Of a stretch of DNA of 64,000 nucleotides, positions 33,874 to 41,196 are shown piece after piece. The translations under genes and the position numbers were made by a program. The stretch is from the NCBI GenBank assembly GCA_910587645.1, contig CAJUNA010000007.1, positions 1 to 64,000 of the forward strand, in the 5' to 3' direction. The notes beneath the pieces are model-generated. The model was not told the origin of the DNA. It did not search any database and worked only from the letters and a program-made list of their open reading frames with translations. Positions within the stretch are counted from its first letter, which is position 1, and every line of letters starts with the position of its first letter. Origin of the DNA: an uncultured Oscillospiraceae bacterium (GTDB taxonomy: Bacteria > Bacillota > Clostridia > Oscillospirales > Oscillospiraceae).

Positions 33874-34935
33874 ATGAGCATAGATTTTTCCAATAACGCC
33901 CCCTTTGTCGAAGAGGAACCCTTGGTCGCTACAACGCTGACCCGGGAGGATGAGAACGAATATTCCCTCCGGCCCCAGCGGCTGCGGGAGTATATCGGCC
34001 AGGAAAAAGCCAAGGGAAACCTGGAAATTTTCATCCAAGCCGCGAAAATGCGGTCGGAACCTCTTGACCATGTCCTGCTCCACGGCCCCCCGGGCCTAGG
34101 GAAAACCACCCTCTCCTGCATCATTGCCAACGAGATGGGCGTCAACGTCCGCGTCACCTCCGGCCCCGCTATTGAGAAAGCGGGAGATTTGGCGGCGCTG
34201 CTGACCAATCTGAACGAAAATGACATTCTATTTGTAGACGAAATCCACCGCCTTAACCGTTCCGTGGAGGAGGTTCTTTACCCTGCCATGGAGGATTTCG
34301 CCATCGACATCATCATTGGCAAGGGGCCGTCTGCCAACTCCATCCGCCTGGACCTGCCGAAATTTACCCTTATTGGCGCCACCACCCGGGCGGGGCAGCT
34401 CTCCGCGCCGCTGCGGGACCGCTTTGGCGTAACCCTCCGGCTGGAGCTTTACACACCGGAGGAGCTGGCCTTGATTGTCACCCGCTCCGCGGGGATCCTG
34501 GACGCGCCCATCGAGCCGGACGGCGCCATGGAGATCGCCCGCCGCAGCCGGGGGACGCCCCGCATCGCCAACCGGATGCTCCGGCGGGTGCGGGATTTTG
34601 CCCAGGTGGTGGGCGATGGCGTCATTACAAAAGCCCTGTCCGACAAGGCCTTGACGGCCCTGGAGGTGGACTATCTGGGGCTGGACAACATCGACCGCAG
34701 GATGCTGCGGGCCATTATCGAATATTATGGCGGCGGCCCGGTAGGGCTGGAAACCCTGGCGGCAACCATCAACGAGGAATCCGTCACCCTGGAAGACGTA
34801 TATGAGCCGTACCTGCTTCAGATTGGCTTTTTGACCCGCACACCCCGGGGCAGGTGTGTCACGCCGAAAGCGTACCAGCACCTCGGCATCGCCCTTGCCA
34901 GCGGCACGGCAGGCATGGAGCAGCTTACATTTTAG
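33874..34935 (+). CDS. ruvB: Holliday junction branch-migration ATPase RuvB
   Basis: A 353-residue AAA+ motor starting 3 bp after ruvA. Walker A GPPGLGKTTL, Walker B LFVDEIHR, sensor 1 GATTRAG and the C-terminal winged helix (IGFLTRTPRGR) are all clear. It drives branch migration as a hexameric ring with RuvA. The N-terminal 25 residues, which are acidic and variable, look normal for the family. Confidence 0.98.
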   Translation: MSIDFSNNAPFVEEEPLVATTLTREDENEYSLRPQRLREYIGQEKAKGNLEIFIQAAKMRSEPLDHVLLHGPPGLGKTTLSCIIANEMGVNVRVTSGPAIEKAGDLAALLTNLNENDILFVDEIHRLNRSVEEVLYPAMEDFAIDIIIGKGPSANSIRLDLPKFTLIGATTRAGQLSAPLRDRFGVTLRLELYTPEELALIVTRSAGILDAPIEPDGAMEIARRSRGTPRIANRMLRRVRDFAQVVGDGVITKALSDKALTALEVDYLGLDNIDRRMLRAIIEYYGGGPVGLETLAATINEESVTLEDVYEPYLLQIGFLTRTPRGRCVTPKAYQHLGIALASGTAGMEQLTF

Positions 34936-35044
34936 CGGGCCAGCCAGCATCGCATGTTTTTCAGCCGGCGCCGGGCCGGCACAATATATATAATGTGGGT
35001 CTTGAGAAGGCTCAAAAATTCTGCTCGAAGAAGGGATGTTATCA

Positions 35045-36400
35045 ATGGGCAAGCTTTTTGGAACCGACGGTATTCGCGGCGTTGTGGGAGAGAACCTGAC
35101 GGCGGAGATGGCCTACCATATAGGCCAGGCCATCGCGCTGACCCTGGAGGAGGAAGTGGGGAGGCCCCCGCTTATCACCATCGGCAAGGATACGCGGATA
35201 TCCTCTGACATGTTGGAGGGCGCAATCATGGCGGGCATCACCTCCGTAGGGGGTGACGTTATGCCCCTGAGCACGATCCCCACCCCTGCCGTGGCATACT
35301 TGACTGTTACAGTAGCCGCCGATGCGGGCGTGGTCATCTCCGCCAGCCACAACCCCTTCCAGCACAACGGCATCAAGGTGTTCAACGGCGAGGGCTATAA
35401 GCTTTCCGATGTGCTGGAGGAGCGGATCGAGCAAAAGCTTCTTGCTGCTGCCCCCATGCCCATCAAAACAGGGGCGGAAATCGGCAAGCGCATCCACGGC
35501 ATGAAGAAGCTGAAATACGAATACATTAAGCATTTGGCCGCCACGGTTCAGGACGATTTAGGCGGCCTGCGGGTGCTTATTGACTGCGCCAACGGCGCGG
35601 CGGCAGCCACTGCGCCGGATCTGTTCACCAATTTCGCCATCGAGGCCGACTTTATCCACCGCAAGCCCAACGGCACCAACATCAATCTGAAATGCGGTTC
35701 TACCCATTTAAATAGCCTTGCCGCTATGGTGACGGCCGGCGAATACGATCTGGGCATCGCCTTTGACGGCGATGCGGACCGCTGCCTGATGATCGATGAA
35801 AAGGGCGGCGTCATCGATGGCGACAAGACCCTGGCAGTCTGCGGCCGGTACATGCGGGACCAGGGCTATCTGACAGGCCGCACCATCGTAGGCACAGTCA
35901 TGAGCAACATGGGCCTCCACGAGTTCTGCAACAAGAACAACATCCGCCTGATCTGCACCCCGGTAGGCGACCGGAACGTCCTGGAAAAAATGCTGAAATC
36001 CGGCTACCGCATCGGCGGCGAGCAGTCCGGCCACACCATTTTCACTGATTTCGCCACCACCGGCGATGGGCAGCTTACCGCCCTGCAATTTCTGCAAATC
36101 CTGAAGCTCAGCGGCCAAACTGCTTCCGAGCTGGCCGCTATCTGCCCCAGCTATCCCCAGACCCTCATCAATGTGGAACTGCCCAACCAGCCGGGGCATA
36201 AGGAGAAGGTCATGGCTTCCCAGGCTTTGGCGGACGCCATTGCCCGGGAGGAGGGGATTCTTGGCGGCGATGGGCGGGTACTGGTCCGTCCATCCGGCAC
36301 GGAACCGCTGATCCGGGTGATGGTGGAAGCAAAAACCGTCCAGCAGGCCGAAGAATGCGCCGGACATTTGGCGGATTTGGTGAAAACGCTAAAAATTTGA
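35045..36400 (+). CDS. glmM: Phosphoglucosamine mutase
   Basis: A 451-residue enzyme converting glucosamine-6-phosphate to glucosamine-1-phosphate for UDP-GlcNAc and wall synthesis. ATG 35045 gives the family N-terminus MGKLFGTDGIRG; an ATG 9 nt earlier is also in frame. Catalytic Ser 101 lies in SASHNP, the metal loop is DGDADR, the sugar loop is GEQSGH and the phosphate loop is RPSGTEPLIRV. A TATAAT (34989-34994) stands upstream behind a gccggc hairpin that may terminate ruvB transcription. Confidence 0.97.
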   Translation: MGKLFGTDGIRGVVGENLTAEMAYHIGQAIALTLEEEVGRPPLITIGKDTRISSDMLEGAIMAGITSVGGDVMPLSTIPTPAVAYLTVTVAADAGVVISASHNPFQHNGIKVFNGEGYKLSDVLEERIEQKLLAAAPMPIKTGAEIGKRIHGMKKLKYEYIKHLAATVQDDLGGLRVLIDCANGAAAATAPDLFTNFAIEADFIHRKPNGTNINLKCGSTHLNSLAAMVTAGEYDLGIAFDGDADRCLMIDEKGGVIDGDKTLAVCGRYMRDQGYLTGRTIVGTVMSNMGLHEFCNKNNIRLICTPVGDRNVLEKMLKSGYRIGGEQSGHTIFTDFATTGDGQLTALQFLQILKLSGQTASELAAICPSYPQTLINVELPNQPGHKEKVMASQALADAIAREEGILGGDGRVLVRPSGTEPLIRVMVEAKTVQQAEECAGHLADLVKTLKI

Positions 36401-36430
36401 AGAAAGCGTTTACAAATTTTTAATATTTAC

Positions 36431-36460
36431 TTGACAAACCCAGGGGGAAATAGGTATAAT
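36431..36460 (+). promoter_or_regulatory. Promoter of sigH, very close to the start codon
   Basis: TTGACA (36431-36436) and TATAAT (36455-36460) are both exact, with an 18-bp spacer. The -10 ends 4 bp before the ATG at 36465, so transcription should begin at or next to the A of the start codon. Confidence 0.8.
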
Positions 36461-36464
36461 AATC

Positions 36465-37097
36465 ATGTCGATCAACGAAGCCCAATTTACTGGCTACGCG
36501 TCCCTGCCGGACGAAGATTTGTCCGCCCTTGCGAAACAGGGGGATCAGGACGCGGAGGAAACGCTGGTCAAGCGGTACACCCGCTTGGTGCGGCAGCTTG
36601 CCCGCCCTTATTATTTGGCGGGGGGAGACAGCGATGATTTGATTCAGGAGGGCATGATCGGTTTGATGTGCGGTGTCCGGGAGTACCAGGGAACGCGCCC
36701 GGCCAGCTTCCGCACTTTTGCAGAAATATGTATCCGCAACCGGCTGTATTCCGCCGTCCGGGCTGCCGCCCGTGATAAACATACGCCGCTGAATCAGTCG
36801 GTTCCTCTTGAGATACCCTTCTTTGACGGTCAAGGCGCCGTTTTCGGCACGATGGCAGGGGAAAACCCCGAAGATCTGATCATTGGCCGGGAGTGGTTTC
36901 AGGACGCCCTGAGCGATGTGCGCAGGCATCTGTCCGATTTCGAGGCGAAGATTTTGGGGTACTATTTAGACGGCCTGACCATCCGGGAAATGGCCAAAGC
37001 GGTTTCACGGTCCCCCAAGTCGGTGGACAACGCCGTGCAGCGCATCCGGCGCAAGGCAGCGCGGCAGCTTGAATCTGGCGATCTCAGCAAAGGCTGA
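36465..37097 (+). CDS. sigH: Stationary-phase/sporulation sigma factor SigH-like
   Basis: A 210-residue sigma-70 family protein whose text follows SigH of Bacillus closely: region 2 with DSDDLIQEGMIGLMCGVREY and FRTFAEICIRNRLYSAVRAA, then DKHTPLNQSVPLEIP, and region 4 with DFEAKILGYYLDGLTIREMA and SPKSVDNAVQRIRRK. In relatives it directs early sporulation and transition-phase genes. No ribosome site stands at a normal distance before ATG 36465 and a perfect -10 lies 4 bp away, suggesting a leaderless mRNA. The next gene, a zinc-ribbon protein, follows 40 bp later. Confidence 0.9.
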   Translation: MSINEAQFTGYASLPDEDLSALAKQGDQDAEETLVKRYTRLVRQLARPYYLAGGDSDDLIQEGMIGLMCGVREYQGTRPASFRTFAEICIRNRLYSAVRAAARDKHTPLNQSVPLEIPFFDGQGAVFGTMAGENPEDLIIGREWFQDALSDVRRHLSDFEAKILGYYLDGLTIREMAKAVSRSPKSVDNAVQRIRRKAARQLESGDLSKG

Positions 37098-37137
37098 ACG
37101 CAATATATTTTTTTCTATTCAAAGAGAGGGTAAAATC

Positions 37138-37416
37138 ATGTACGAAGACAAGACCTTAGTTTGCAAGGAGTGCGGCCAGGAGTTCGTGTTTACCGCTGGT
37201 GAGCAGGAGTTCTACGCAGAGCGCGGTTTCCAGAACGAGCCCCAGCGTTGCAAGACCTGCCGTGACGCCCGCAAGAACGCTGCCCGCGGCCCCCGCGAGT
37301 ATTTCACCGCGGTGTGCGCCAATTGCGGCGGCGAGGCCAGAGTGCCCTTCGAGCCGAAGAGCGACCGTCCTGTGTATTGCAGCGATTGCTTTGCCAAAAT
37401 GCGTGAGCAGGGCTGA
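37138..37416 (+). CDS. Zinc-ribbon domain protein
   Basis: A 92-residue protein with site agagaggg before ATG 37138. Two CxxC-x(n)-CxxC units are visible: CKECG...CKTC in the first half and CANCG...CSDC in the second, each a zinc-ribbon knuckle of the zf-trcl-type pattern LVCKECGQEFVFTAGEQEFYA. Short proteins like this are common in clostridia and often highly expressed; function unknown. A strong terminator follows. Confidence 0.85.
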   Translation: MYEDKTLVCKECGQEFVFTAGEQEFYAERGFQNEPQRCKTCRDARKNAARGPREYFTAVCANCGGEARVPFEPKSDRPVYCSDCFAKMREQG

Positions 37417-37435
37417 TAGATAGCATTCTGTATGA

Positions 37436-37467
37436 GCGTCCCCGGTTCTTGCCGGGGACGCCTTTTT
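37436..37467 (+). terminator. Terminator after the zinc-ribbon gene
   Basis: A 10-bp perfect stem (gcgtccccgg 37436-37445, ccggggacgc 37452-37461) is followed by cttttta. Confidence 0.92.
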
Positions 37468-37505
37468 ATGTGACCAATTTCTCCAGAAAATGGGAAAATC
37501 CTCTA

Positions 37506-37534
37506 TTCCCATTTCCCCTGGCAGGTGGTATACT
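37506..37534 (+). promoter_or_regulatory. Promoter of galE
   Basis: TATACT (37529-37534) with an extended TGG just before it and TTCCCA (37506-37511) 17 bp upstream. The weak -35 is offset by the extended -10. Confidence 0.6.
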
Positions 37535-37592
37535 AGCACCATGAACCAAAAGGCGGGAGCCAAAATTCAACGAATTGAAGGAGAAGAAGGAA

Positions 37593-38612
37593 ATGTCTAT
37601 TTTAGTCAGCGGCGGTGCAGGGTATATCGGCAGCCACACCTGTGTGGAACTCATGGAAGCGGGATACGACATCGTCGTAGCGGACAACCTGTGCAACGCC
37701 AGCGAGGAATCCCTCCGCCGGGTGGAAAAAATCACCGGCAAACCGGTTCCCTTCATCAAAACAGAGCTGTGCAATGAAGACGAGGTGGAAGCCCTGTTCA
37801 CCAAGTATCCGGACATCGACGCGGTGATCCACTTCGCTGGGCTGAAAGCGGTGGGTGAGAGCGTAGCCAAGCCCCTGGAGTATTATACCAACAACCTGGT
37901 AAACTCCCTGGTGCTGCTCAACGCCATGCGCCGCCACGGGGTCAAGAACTTTGTGTTCTCCTCCTCTGCCACCGTGTACGGCGACCCGGCCACCGTCCCC
38001 ATCCGGGAGGACTTCCCCACCGGCGGCACCACCAACCCCTATGGCACCACCAAGCTGTTTCTGGAGCGCATCCTGACCGATTATTGCAAAGCAGATCCCA
38101 CCATGAACGTGGCTCTCCTGCGGTATTTCAATCCCATCGGCGCCCATGAAAGCGGCCTGATTGGTGAAGACCCCAACGGCATCCCCAACAACCTGGTGCC
38201 TTATATCGCCAAGGTAGCGGTGGGCCAATTGGAGAAGCTCCACGTCTACGGCAATGATTACAATACCCCTGACGGCACCGGTGTGCGGGATTATATCCAT
38301 GTGGTGGACTTGGCCAAGGGCCATGTCGCGGCCTTGAAGAAGCTGGCGGCCAACTGCGGCCTGTTCGTCTGCAACCTGGGTACTGGCAAGGGCTACAGCG
38401 TGCTGGACGTCCTCCACGCTTACGAGAAGGCCTGCGGCAAGGAGCTGCCCTATGTGATTGACCCCCGCCGTCCCGGCGACATCGCTTCCTGCTATGCGGA
38501 CCCTGCCAAGGCGCGGGAGGAGCTGGGCTGGGAAGCCAAATTCGGCATTGAGGACATGTGTGCTTCCTCCTGGAAGTGGCAATCTACGAACCCTAATGGA
38601 TATAAGGGATAA
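37593..38612 (+). CDS. galE: UDP-glucose 4-epimerase
   Basis: A 339-residue short-chain dehydrogenase/reductase-fold epimerase; ATG 37593 (site gagaagaagg) gives the family start MSILVSGGAGYIGSHT. The NAD-binding GGAGYIGSH and the catalytic Ser, Tyr 150 and Lys 154 (SSSATVYG, PYGTTK) are present, as is the RYFNPIGAHESG substrate region. It interconverts UDP-glucose and UDP-galactose for Leloir metabolism and surface glycans. It stands alone between two terminators. Confidence 0.97.
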   Translation: MSILVSGGAGYIGSHTCVELMEAGYDIVVADNLCNASEESLRRVEKITGKPVPFIKTELCNEDEVEALFTKYPDIDAVIHFAGLKAVGESVAKPLEYYTNNLVNSLVLLNAMRRHGVKNFVFSSSATVYGDPATVPIREDFPTGGTTNPYGTTKLFLERILTDYCKADPTMNVALLRYFNPIGAHESGLIGEDPNGIPNNLVPYIAKVAVGQLEKLHVYGNDYNTPDGTGVRDYIHVVDLAKGHVAALKKLAANCGLFVCNLGTGKGYSVLDVLHAYEKACGKELPYVIDPRRPGDIASCYADPAKAREELGWEAKFGIEDMCASSWKWQSTNPNGYKG

Positions 38613-38639
38613 GGAACCCAGCCCAACCGGGGGCAGCAA

Positions 38640-38668
38640 AGGGGGAACCGCTACGCGGTTCCCCCTTT
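38640..38668. terminator. Bidirectional terminator between galE and dinB
   Basis: A 12-bp perfect stem (38640-38651 with 38657-38668) with A-runs on one side and T-runs on the other serves the convergent galE (plus) and dinB (minus). Confidence 0.92.
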
Positions 38669-38682
38669 TTACACAGTATTCC

Positions 38683-39900
38683 CTATTCCCCCCCTTCCCT
38701 GTGAACCACATGGCCCACAGTTTCGCCATAGGAAATCGCGTCTCCACCGTATTTTTTGCGGATGATGTCCACCGCCTGTTCCAGCCTCTCCCTTTTTAAG
38801 TCCTCCGCAGGCTGCTGAGGGGCAAACAAATCTGTCTGCTCGTAGGTTTCCAGGCTATCTGTCAGCGCCAGGGCGGTGATGGACAGCAGCCGTACCGGTG
38901 AATTGGGCTTCCAGGCCTTGTCGATCAGCTCCATCGCCGCTTCCAGCAGCTCCCCTCTCAGGTGGGTGCTGTGGTGCAGATGCTTCTGCCGGGAAATGCT
39001 CCGGAAGGACGGATCCTTCAGCCCCACGGCCACCGCGCCACAGTACAGGCCTTGGGCCCGCAGACGCCCCGCCACGCTGTCGCACAGCATGGACGCCCCC
39101 TGGCGGAGCTGGCGCCGGGTGGTCAAATCCTCCCGGAAGGTGTAACTGTTGCCCACGCTCTTGACCGGCTCCTTTTCATGCTGGGGCCGGACAGGAGAAC
39201 GGTCCATACCATTGGCGTATTCCCACAACTGCCGCCCCAGCTTTCCCAGCAGTTGCTCCGGCAAGCCGGGCTCCAGCACCGCCAGGTTCCCAATGGTGCG
39301 TACGCCATACTGCCCCAAGGCCCGCCGGGCAGCCGGGCCGGCGAATAGCATGTCCCCCAGCGGCAGAGGCCAGACTATCTCCCGCCAGTTCTCCGGAGAT
39401 ATTACCGTAGTGGCGTCAGGCTTTTTGTAGTCACTGCCCAGTTTGGCGAATACCTTGTTAAAGCTGACCCCCACCGACAAGGTCAGACCCAGCTCCTTTT
39501 TGATCTGGGCACGGATGGCATCAGCGACCGCCTCGCCGCTCCCGCCAAACAGGTGCATGCTGCCAGTAATATCCAACCAGCTCTCGTCAATGCCGAATGG
39601 CTCCACCAAGTCGGTATACCTCCCATAAAGCTCATTGACCACCCGCGAAAAGGCCTGATACTGCTTGTGATGGGGCGGTAAAAGGATCAGATCCGGGCAT
39701 TTCCGCCGCGCCTGCCAGATGGTCTCCGCCGTCTTGACGCCGAAAGCCTTTGCCGGCTCATTTTTTGCCAGGATGATACCCTTCCGGCTTTCCGGATCGC
39801 CGCAGACCGCCACGGGCAGCGTCCGCAGCTCCGGGCGGGACAGCAGTTCTACCGATGCGTAAAAGCTATTCAGATCACAGTGCAGGATCACCCGTTCCAC
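38683..39900 (-). CDS. dinB: DNA polymerase IV (Y-family)
   Basis: A 405-residue translesion polymerase with GTG start at 39900 and aggagg 8 nt upstream. The palm motifs are HCDLNSFYASVE and FGIDESWLDITG, which hold the metal-binding acids. The thumb HhH (LFAGPAARRALGQYGVRTIGNLA) and the little-finger domain follow. The C-terminus QTDLF resembles a sliding-clamp-binding box. It copies past damaged bases with low fidelity. The ribU terminator ends right at its ribosome site, so its own promoter is not obvious; I saw no clear LexA box. Confidence 0.96.
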   Translation of the reverse strand: MERVILHCDLNSFYASVELLSRPELRTLPVAVCGDPESRKGIILAKNEPAKAFGVKTAETIWQARRKCPDLILLPPHHKQYQAFSRVVNELYGRYTDLVEPFGIDESWLDITGSMHLFGGSGEAVADAIRAQIKKELGLTLSVGVSFNKVFAKLGSDYKKPDATTVISPENWREIVWPLPLGDMLFAGPAARRALGQYGVRTIGNLAVLEPGLPEQLLGKLGRQLWEYANGMDRSPVRPQHEKEPVKSVGNSYTFREDLTTRRQLRQGASMLCDSVAGRLRAQGLYCGAVAVGLKDPSFRSISRQKHLHHSTHLRGELLEAAMELIDKAWKPNSPVRLLSITALALTDSLETYEQTDLFAPQQPAEDLKRERLEQAVDIIRKKYGGDAISYGETVGHVVHREGGE

Positions 39901-39915
39901 CGCTTACGCCTCCTA

Positions 39916-39956
39916 AAAAATGTGGTATGCCATCATAAACAGCATACCACATTTTT
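39916..39956 (-). terminator. Terminator of ribU
   Basis: A 15-bp perfect stem (aaaaatgtggtatgc 39916-39930, gcataccacattttt 39942-39956) lies 37 nt after the ribU stop; its T-run runs into the dinB ribosome site. Confidence 0.9.
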
Positions 39957-39993
39957 CCCCGTTTGAAAAGAAGGAATCCGAACAAACATTTTG

Positions 39994-40608
39994 TTATTTG
40001 TGAAGCAACGGGGACAACGGCTTGTAGACCAGGAAGCACAACGCCGTATCCAGCAGCCCCTTGAGCAAGGTAAAGGGGGCATTGAAAATAATCAGACAGG
40101 CCAGCAGGCCATCCACACCGGGATAGATCTCCTGATACATGCTGATGATGGTATCCAAGGGCATGAACACTGTGTAGAAGGGGTAAGAAATGAAGTAATT
40201 CACCGGGATGCTGCCAACCGCCATCGCCGCGGCCCCCACCAATGCGCCAACCAGCGCGCCGGAACGGGTCTTTTTATATTTGTAGACCAATCCAGCGGGG
40301 ATGACGAAGCAGACTCCCAGCAGGAAGTTGCACAGTTCACCCACGCCTTGGGTAGAGCTCATCGTCAGGTTGACCAGGTTTTTTACCAGGCACACAACCA
40401 CGCCGCTGGCCGGCCCCAGGCTAAACGTGGCCAGCAGTGCGGGCAGCTCGGAAAAATCCATCTTCACGAAGGGCGGAATGAGAAACGGGATCGGGAAATC
40501 CAAAAACATCAGCACCGCAGCCGCAGCCGAGAGCATAGCGGTAACGGCAATCTTGTGGGTCCTGGACTTCCGTGCGGACGGGGAAAACGCGGCGGACAAA
40601 TGGGACAT
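39994..40608 (-). CDS. ribU: Riboflavin ECF transporter substrate-binding protein RibU
   Basis: A 204-residue S-component with about six membrane spans. I start it at ATG 40608 (site aaggag) since longer frames run into the riboswitch. The fold shows the ECF S-component N-terminal helix AVTAMLSAAAAVLMFLDFP, the motif FVKMDFSELPALLATFSLGP typical of riboflavin binders, and VCLVKNLVNL. It binds riboflavin and works with a shared EcfA/EcfA'/EcfT module encoded elsewhere. The FMN riboswitch upstream confirms the substrate and gives feedback control. Confidence 0.95.
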   Translation of the reverse strand: MSHLSAAFSPSARKSRTHKIAVTAMLSAAAAVLMFLDFPIPFLIPPFVKMDFSELPALLATFSLGPASGVVVCLVKNLVNLTMSSTQGVGELCNFLLGVCFVIPAGLVYKYKKTRSGALVGALVGAAAMAVGSIPVNYFISYPFYTVFMPLDTIISMYQEIYPGVDGLLACLIIFNAPFTLLKGLLDTALCFLVYKPLSPLLHK

Positions 40609-40694
40609 AATAAAACACTCCTTTACAGATATACCCGAAGACGCAGCATCTCCTGAGTATAGCCGTAAACGAGCGCAAAAAAGCGTGTTCACGC

Positions 40695-40816
40695 CATCTT
40701 CTTCCATCCAGACTGTCACTGTCGGTACCGGGATCACACCGGTTCAACGCTTTCGCGGTCGCGGACTAGGCTGACGCCATCACCGCCGGTGGGGACTTGC
40801 ACCCCGCCCTGAAGAT
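40695..40816 (-). promoter_or_regulatory. FMN riboswitch (RFN element)
   Basis: Read on the minus strand, the leader has the conserved blocks in order: atcttcagggcggggtgcaa, ccccaccggcggtgat, a stem with agtccgcgaccgcgaaagc, accggtgtgatcccggtacc and gacagtctggatggaagaag. The start and end pair as P1. When FMN is abundant it should shut off ribU, which begins about 86 nt downstream. Confidence 0.96.
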
Positions 40817-40839
40817 GAGGTATCCGGTTGTCAGGATTT

Positions 40840-40868
40840 ATTATACACGGGGACGGAGGAAAATGCAA
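40840..40868 (-). promoter_or_regulatory. Promoter of the ribU leader
   Basis: Minus-strand TATAAT (40840-40845) with TTGCAT (40863-40868) 17 bp upstream. A GC-rich hairpin, aggggtgg/ccacccct (40887-40906), lies just beyond. Confidence 0.72.
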
Positions 40869-41104
40869 GCGTTTTTTCAGAGGGGCAGGGGTGGTAAACC
40901 ACCCCTCCCCTCTTTGTGCAATTTTTTGCCGGGGACTGGAAATCAATTTTTCATTCTGCCTGTCCAAAACCGCACCAAATCCTTCATCTGCCAGGAAATT
41001 CTGCAAGAAGAAAATCATTGGATTGCAAAATCCCGCGCCTGCGGGGGGAAAGACCGTCAATCATACGAAAATAGGTTGGAAACCAGTTTTTTGCTTATTC
41101 ACTA

Positions 41105-41133
41105 TTCACAAAAAAAATAAACTGTGCTACACT
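41105..41133 (+). promoter_or_regulatory. Promoter of the aconitase-family gene
   Basis: TTCACA (41105-41110), 17 bp, TACACT (41128-41133), preceded by TGC as an extended -10. Confidence 0.75.
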
Positions 41134-41196
41134 CATGCTGTCAACTCAAAGCGGGCGGGCTGGAACCCCGCCGCAGACGTATGGAGGAAAAACTTT

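Noticed and set aside
39900..39960. Searched for a LexA-type box before dinB
   Set aside because: The only palindrome is the ribU terminator stem; no GAAC-type clostridial or Bacillus SOS box is seen.
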